Part shown: in pieces, positions 60,997 through 64,000 of the stretch | Layout of the letters: each line of letters opens with the position of its first letter | How positions within the stretch are numbered: the stretch's first letter is position 1 | DNA from: Propionivibrio sp. | Lineage (GTDB): Bacteria > Pseudomonadota > Gammaproteobacteria > Burkholderiales > Rhodocyclaceae | Reading direction: 5' to 3' | Length of the DNA: 64,000 bases | NCBI GenBank assembly: GCA_016705685.1 | Contig: JADJLB010000001.1 | Coordinates: forward strand, 496,001 to 560,000 | Notes under the pieces: model-generated | Seen by the model: the letters and a program-made list of their open reading frames with translations, nothing else | What the model was told of the DNA's origin: nothing | The model's database searches: none | Translations under genes and position numbers: made by a program

Positions 60997-62016
60997 TCAG
61001 GGCGTACGGACGAAGTCATTGACCTCGATGGTTCCCTCGGACTGGACAATAAGTGCATATGAAATACGTTCGAAGGTGCGGAATATCAACACCAGTCCCA
61101 TGCGCTCGGCAGGGATCTGCACATTCACCTTGCGATCCTCTTCATCACGCTGGACAACAGTCCGGTTACGTTCGAGCGCCAGCACATGGCCAATTTCAAG
61201 ACCATCCTTGGAACCCTTGTTGAGCGAGACGATCGAGCCACGTCCAGCAGCCCCAACGCCACCGTAAACTGAAATGACGCGCCCGTCGATCAGGCTATCC
61301 GGCTTATGGGGTATGTAAGCGACCAAGGCCGGGCGGACAGCCGGGATCAGACGGTCGCCACGGCCAATTTCCTGTTTAGCCGTCATCACTTCAAAAGTTG
61401 CGGGGCTTCCGGGTCTGATCTGTGTTGCCGTACCCAGAAAAAATGCTTCGTATCCCAGTATCTGCTTGGGATCGTCGGGATTGAGCATCGGCTTGCCGTT
61501 GCGATATACCTGCCACTTCGACTGTGCAGGATCGGCGTTGTCGACATAAGCTGTATCGCCATTGCCTAGAAATACCCGATCTTGCTGGGTAGCTACGATA
61601 CGTGCAGCACTGTCAAGACCATTGACCTCAACAACAAGTGGCGCGGAGAGGAACGGTTCTATCGTATTGGGAGGAATAGGTGGAATTGCCTGACTGATCT
61701 GCTCAGAGTAAATCTGGGGCTGCAGCTTGCCATTTTGCATGCGCAACATGGGATTACCGCTTGAATCGTAATCGAGAACAATTACATCGCCTGGATAAAT
61801 CAGATTAGGGTTCTTGATCTGTTGACGATTCATCCGCCAGATTTCAGGCCATCGCCAAGGTTCTTTGAGAAATCGACCGGAGATATCCCATAACGTGTCG
61901 CCTGGAACAACTATATGTCGATCCGGAGCATGATCAGCCAGTTGTAGCGGTGGTTCTGCGGCGCTGCACAGCAGGGCGGAAAAGGCTAGAACGAGCATGG
62001 ATATAATTCGGATCAT
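60997..62016 (-). CDS. LysM-domain exported protein
   Basis: 339 residues from ATG 62016 (MIRIISMLVLAFSALLCSA), a signal peptide. A single LysM domain follows immediately: HIVVPGDTLWDISGRFLKEPWRWPEIWRMNRQQIKNPNLIYPGDVIVL. The LysM fold binds peptidoglycan N-acetylglucosamine. The remaining 260 residues have no catalytic motif I recognise; they contain an SH3- or beta-rich region (GRVISVYGGVGAAGRGSIVSLNKGSKDGLEIGHVLALERN). This gene is regularly found between dprA and def in beta- and gammaproteobacteria, but its role there is not defined beyond cell-envelope binding. Confidence 0.88.
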   Translation of the reverse strand: MIRIISMLVLAFSALLCSAAEPPLQLADHAPDRHIVVPGDTLWDISGRFLKEPWRWPEIWRMNRQQIKNPNLIYPGDVIVLDYDSSGNPMLRMQNGKLQPQIYSEQISQAIPPIPPNTIEPFLSAPLVVEVNGLDSAARIVATQQDRVFLGNGDTAYVDNADPAQSKWQVYRNGKPMLNPDDPKQILGYEAFFLGTATQIRPGSPATFEVMTAKQEIGRGDRLIPAVRPALVAYIPHKPDSLIDGRVISVYGGVGAAGRGSIVSLNKGSKDGLEIGHVLALERNRTVVQRDEEDRKVNVQIPAERMGLVLIFRTFERISYALIVQSEGTIEVNDFVRTP

Positions 62017-62219
62017 CGTGTTATCCTCATACGAGCGGTCGGCAACATCTGTGAATACGTGTTGAACCTGGGTTCCGGAGATTGATCGGGCCCTGTCCAC
62101 GGCCTACCCTCACAGCACTCCCCCGCCTCATTCTTCGCATACAATGCGCAAATATAGCGCCGTTTTTCAAGATGTTGCATTGGATTCTGCACGTAATTAC
62201 TTCTTCGATCAAGCTTTTT

Positions 62220-62723
62220 ATGCCACTACTACCTATCCTCCGTTACCCCGATCCACGGTTGAAACAAATCGCCACACGGGTCGAAAATATCGACGATAGC
62301 ATACGCTGCCTAGCGCGTGACATGGCGGAAACGATGTACGAGGCTCCGGGTATTGGTCTTGCGGCGACCCAGGTGAATGTGCTCAAGCAAGTCATCGTCG
62401 TCGACGCCTCCGAAACCGGGGATCGTCTTTTGGTGCTGATCAACCCGGAACTACTGGAAAGCGAAGGTCTTCAGGTTTCAGAAGAAGGTTGTCTTTCTGT
62501 TCCCGGTATCTTCGACAAGGTCGAGCGTGCGGAACGCGTTGTCGTAAGTTATCAGGATCCGGATGGTGAAAACAAAACCATTATTGCCAATGGCCTGCTT
62601 GCCGTGTGTTTACAGCATGAAATAGACCATTTGCACGGTCGCGTGTTCGTCGAGCATCTTTCACAACTCAAGCAAACGCGCATCAAGGCCAAGTTAGCCA
62701 AACAATCGCGTATCACCGCGTGA
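62220..62723 (+). CDS. def: Peptide deformylase Def
   Basis: 167 residues from ATG 62220 ([18 protein letters not shown]). It removes the formyl group from N-terminal methionine of nascent proteins using Fe2+. All three motifs are intact: GIGLAATQV near residue 45, [10 protein letters not shown] with the metal cysteine near residue 90, and [12 protein letters not shown] with the two metal histidines and the catalytic Glu. Upstream codons to 62082 are open but precede the family start. Its TGA overlaps the GTG start of fmt (GTGA). Confidence 0.96.
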   Translation: MPLLPILRYPDPRLKQIATRVENIDDSIRCLARDMAETMYEAPGIGLAATQVNVLKQVIVVDASETGDRLLVLINPELLESEGLQVSEEGCLSVPGIFDKVERAERVVVSYQDPDGENKTIIANGLLAVCLQHEIDHLHGRVFVEHLSQLKQTRIKAKLAKQSRITA

Positions 62724-63646
62724 AACTGATCTTTGCCGGTACACCGGCCTTTTCAGCCACCATCCTGGAGGCCATTATCGCTTCCGGGCATCGGGTTGCG
62801 CTTGTGCTGACGCAACCCGATCGACCTACGGGGCGGGGCATGACGCTCCGCGCATCGCCTGTCAAGGCACTCGCACTCGCTTCGGGTATCGAAATTTTCC
62901 AGCCGCAAACATTGCGCGATACTGTAGCCCAGGAACGCGTTCGCGCTGTGGGTGCTGACGTCATGATAGTCGCCGCTTATGGACTGATATTGCCGCAAGC
63001 GGTGCTCGACTTGCCGCATTTCGGCTGCATCAACGTCCATGCCTCTTTGCTACCACGCTGGCGTGGTGCCGCGCCGATCCAGCGAGCAATCTTGGCGGGC
63101 GATGAGCAAACCGGTGTGTGCATCATGCAAATGGAAGCGGGACTGGATACCGGACCCGTATTGCTTTCGGAAACGCTTCCGATTGCACCGCACGACACTG
63201 CGGCAACGTTGCACGATAGCTTGTCGGTCGTTGGTGCGCGATTGATCATGAAAGCTCTTGAAGCATTACCTTTGCCGTCCTGTCCTCAACCGGAAACAGG
63301 CGCGACCTATGCCAACAAGATCGAGAAAAGCGAAGCATCGCTTGATTGGGGTTTATCCGCCTCACAGCTTGAAAGACAGATCAGGGCCTTCAACCCCTTC
63401 CCGGGCGCCACCTTCAGCCTGAATGGCCATGCGCACAAAGCTTGGCAATCCGAAGTGCTGAATGTCTCTGGCAGCCCACCCGGGACGGTGCTTACCGCGG
63501 ATAAACGGGGCATCACGGTCGCCTGTGGAGAACGCGCCTTGCGTTTGACGGAATTGCAAAGAGCCGGGGGCAAGCGTCTGTCGGCCGCTCAATTTCTCGC
63601 TGGAGCCCCAATGCTTCCCGGAATGAGCCTTGACCTGTTGACTTGA
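62720..63646 (+). CDS. fmt: Methionyl-tRNA formyltransferase Fmt
   Basis: 308 residues; start GTG 62720 inside the def stop. It formylates initiator Met-tRNA. Blocks: [20 protein letters not shown], the folate/active region [29 protein letters not shown] (with the SLLP motif), [16 protein letters not shown], and the C-terminal tRNA-binding domain beginning [19 protein letters not shown]. Adjacent to def, which reverses the modification on finished proteins. Ends four bases from the convergent gyrB. Confidence 0.96.
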   Translation: MKLIFAGTPAFSATILEAIIASGHRVALVLTQPDRPTGRGMTLRASPVKALALASGIEIFQPQTLRDTVAQERVRAVGADVMIVAAYGLILPQAVLDLPHFGCINVHASLLPRWRGAAPIQRAILAGDEQTGVCIMQMEAGLDTGPVLLSETLPIAPHDTAATLHDSLSVVGARLIMKALEALPLPSCPQPETGATYANKIEKSEASLDWGLSASQLERQIRAFNPFPGATFSLNGHAHKAWQSEVLNVSGSPPGTVLTADKRGITVACGERALRLTELQRAGGKRLSAAQFLAGAPMLPGMSLDLLT

Positions 63647-63650
63647 CTGG

Positions 63651-64000
63651 TTAAACGTCGATATTGCGTGCCGCCAAAGCATTCGCTTCGATAAAATTGC
63701 GTCTCGGCTCGACAAGCTCGCCCATAAGCGTCGTAAAGATTTCGTCGGCGCCAATCACGTCCTCAATCTGGACTTTAAGCAGACGTCGAACTTTGGGATC
63801 CATTGTTGTTTCCCAGAGTTGTTCAGGATTCATCTCGCCCAAGCCCTTGTAACGCTGCTTGCTGATGCCGCGCTCAACTTCGCTGAGCAGCCAGCGCATG
63901 GTTTCGGCAAAGCTTGCAACAGTCTGCTTCTTCTCGCCTCGGGCGACGAAGCCCCCGGCACCATACAGGCCGGCCAGCGTTTCCGCCGTCTTGCGTAACT
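63651..64000 (-). CDS. gyrB: DNA gyrase subunit B, C-terminal end (partial)
   Basis: Only the last 115 or so residues are in the window; the 5' part lies beyond base 64000. The frame runs [22 protein letters not shown], then [35 protein letters not shown] and [18 protein letters not shown], ending NIDV. The [20 protein letters not shown] block and [12 protein letters not shown] are the standard GyrB C-terminus; ParE differs here. In betaproteobacteria gyrB usually follows dnaA and dnaN near oriC. Confidence 0.94.
   Translation of the reverse strand, partial: LRKTAETLAGLYGAGGFVARGEKKQTVASFAETMRWLLSEVERGISKQRYKGLGEMNPEQLWETTMDPKVRRLLKVQIEDVIGADEIFTTLMGELVEPRRNFIEANALAARNIDV

Overview
The window reads as a contiguous stretch of a betaproteobacterial chromosome. 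It looks most like the Rhodocyclaceae (Accumulibacter/Propionivibrio/Dechloromonas-type). This rests on the protein sequences as I recognise them, the gene order (zapA region, waaC-waaA, fmt-def-LysM-dprA, gyrB) and moderately high GC. No rRNA or species marker is present, so the genus is a guess. Coding is dense, and many neighbours overlap by ATGA or TGATG.

Layout. 1-1.5 kb: a GDT1-type membrane protein, a candidate 6S RNA, a frameshifted zapA and a small ZapB-like coiled coil. 1.5-8.3 kb (+): a CRP/FNR-like site, a promoter and a cobalamin riboswitch, leading into btuB-btuC-btuD-cobO-cobB-bluB (corrinoid uptake, adenosylation, a,c-amidation, lower-ligand synthesis). 8.3-20.3 kb (-): a second cobalamin riboswitch leading a long corrin operon, cbiM-N-Q-O (cobalt uptake), cbiF, cbiX, cbiC, cbiD, cobL, cbiL, cbiG, cobE, cobJ and cobA. 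Three palindromic intergenic repeats interrupt it. No cobK/cbiJ was found.

20.4-28.0 kb: a periplasmic rhodanese, then the most interesting locus: smtA-smtB-mct-mcl-mch on the minus strand with meh divergent. Together these six genes are the malyl-CoA/mesaconyl-CoA half of the 3-hydroxypropionate bi-cycle known from Chloroflexus. They should convert malate to glyoxylate and acetyl-CoA, and glyoxylate plus propionyl-CoA to pyruvate plus acetyl-CoA. The carboxylating half is not in this window. Propionyl-CoA is normally tied to B12-dependent methylmalonyl-CoA mutase, so the neighbouring B12 operon may matter metabolically.

28.1-35.2 kb: dTDP-rhamnose genes (rfbB, rfbD), the LPS core genes waaC-waaA, tolC, a pcm-like methyltransferase and a TetR regulator with a clear operator. 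35.4-40.0 kb: three c-di-GMP/response-regulator genes (REC-HD-GYP, REC, PAS-GGDEF-EAL-REC). 40.0-53.8 kb (-): a glycogen/trehalose operon, treS-mak, glgC, glgX, treZ and a giant malQ-treY fusion, consistent with an organism that cycles glycogen. 53.8-57.1 kb: an MscS channel, a MarR regulator, an RsuA-type pseudouridine synthase overlapping oxyR, and a parS-like site. 57.1-64.0 kb: topB, dprA, a LysM protein, def, fmt and the 3' end of gyrB. The parS-like site and gyrB suggest that the right end lies close to the replication origin.

I saw no tRNA, rRNA, CRISPR array, transposase or phage gene.
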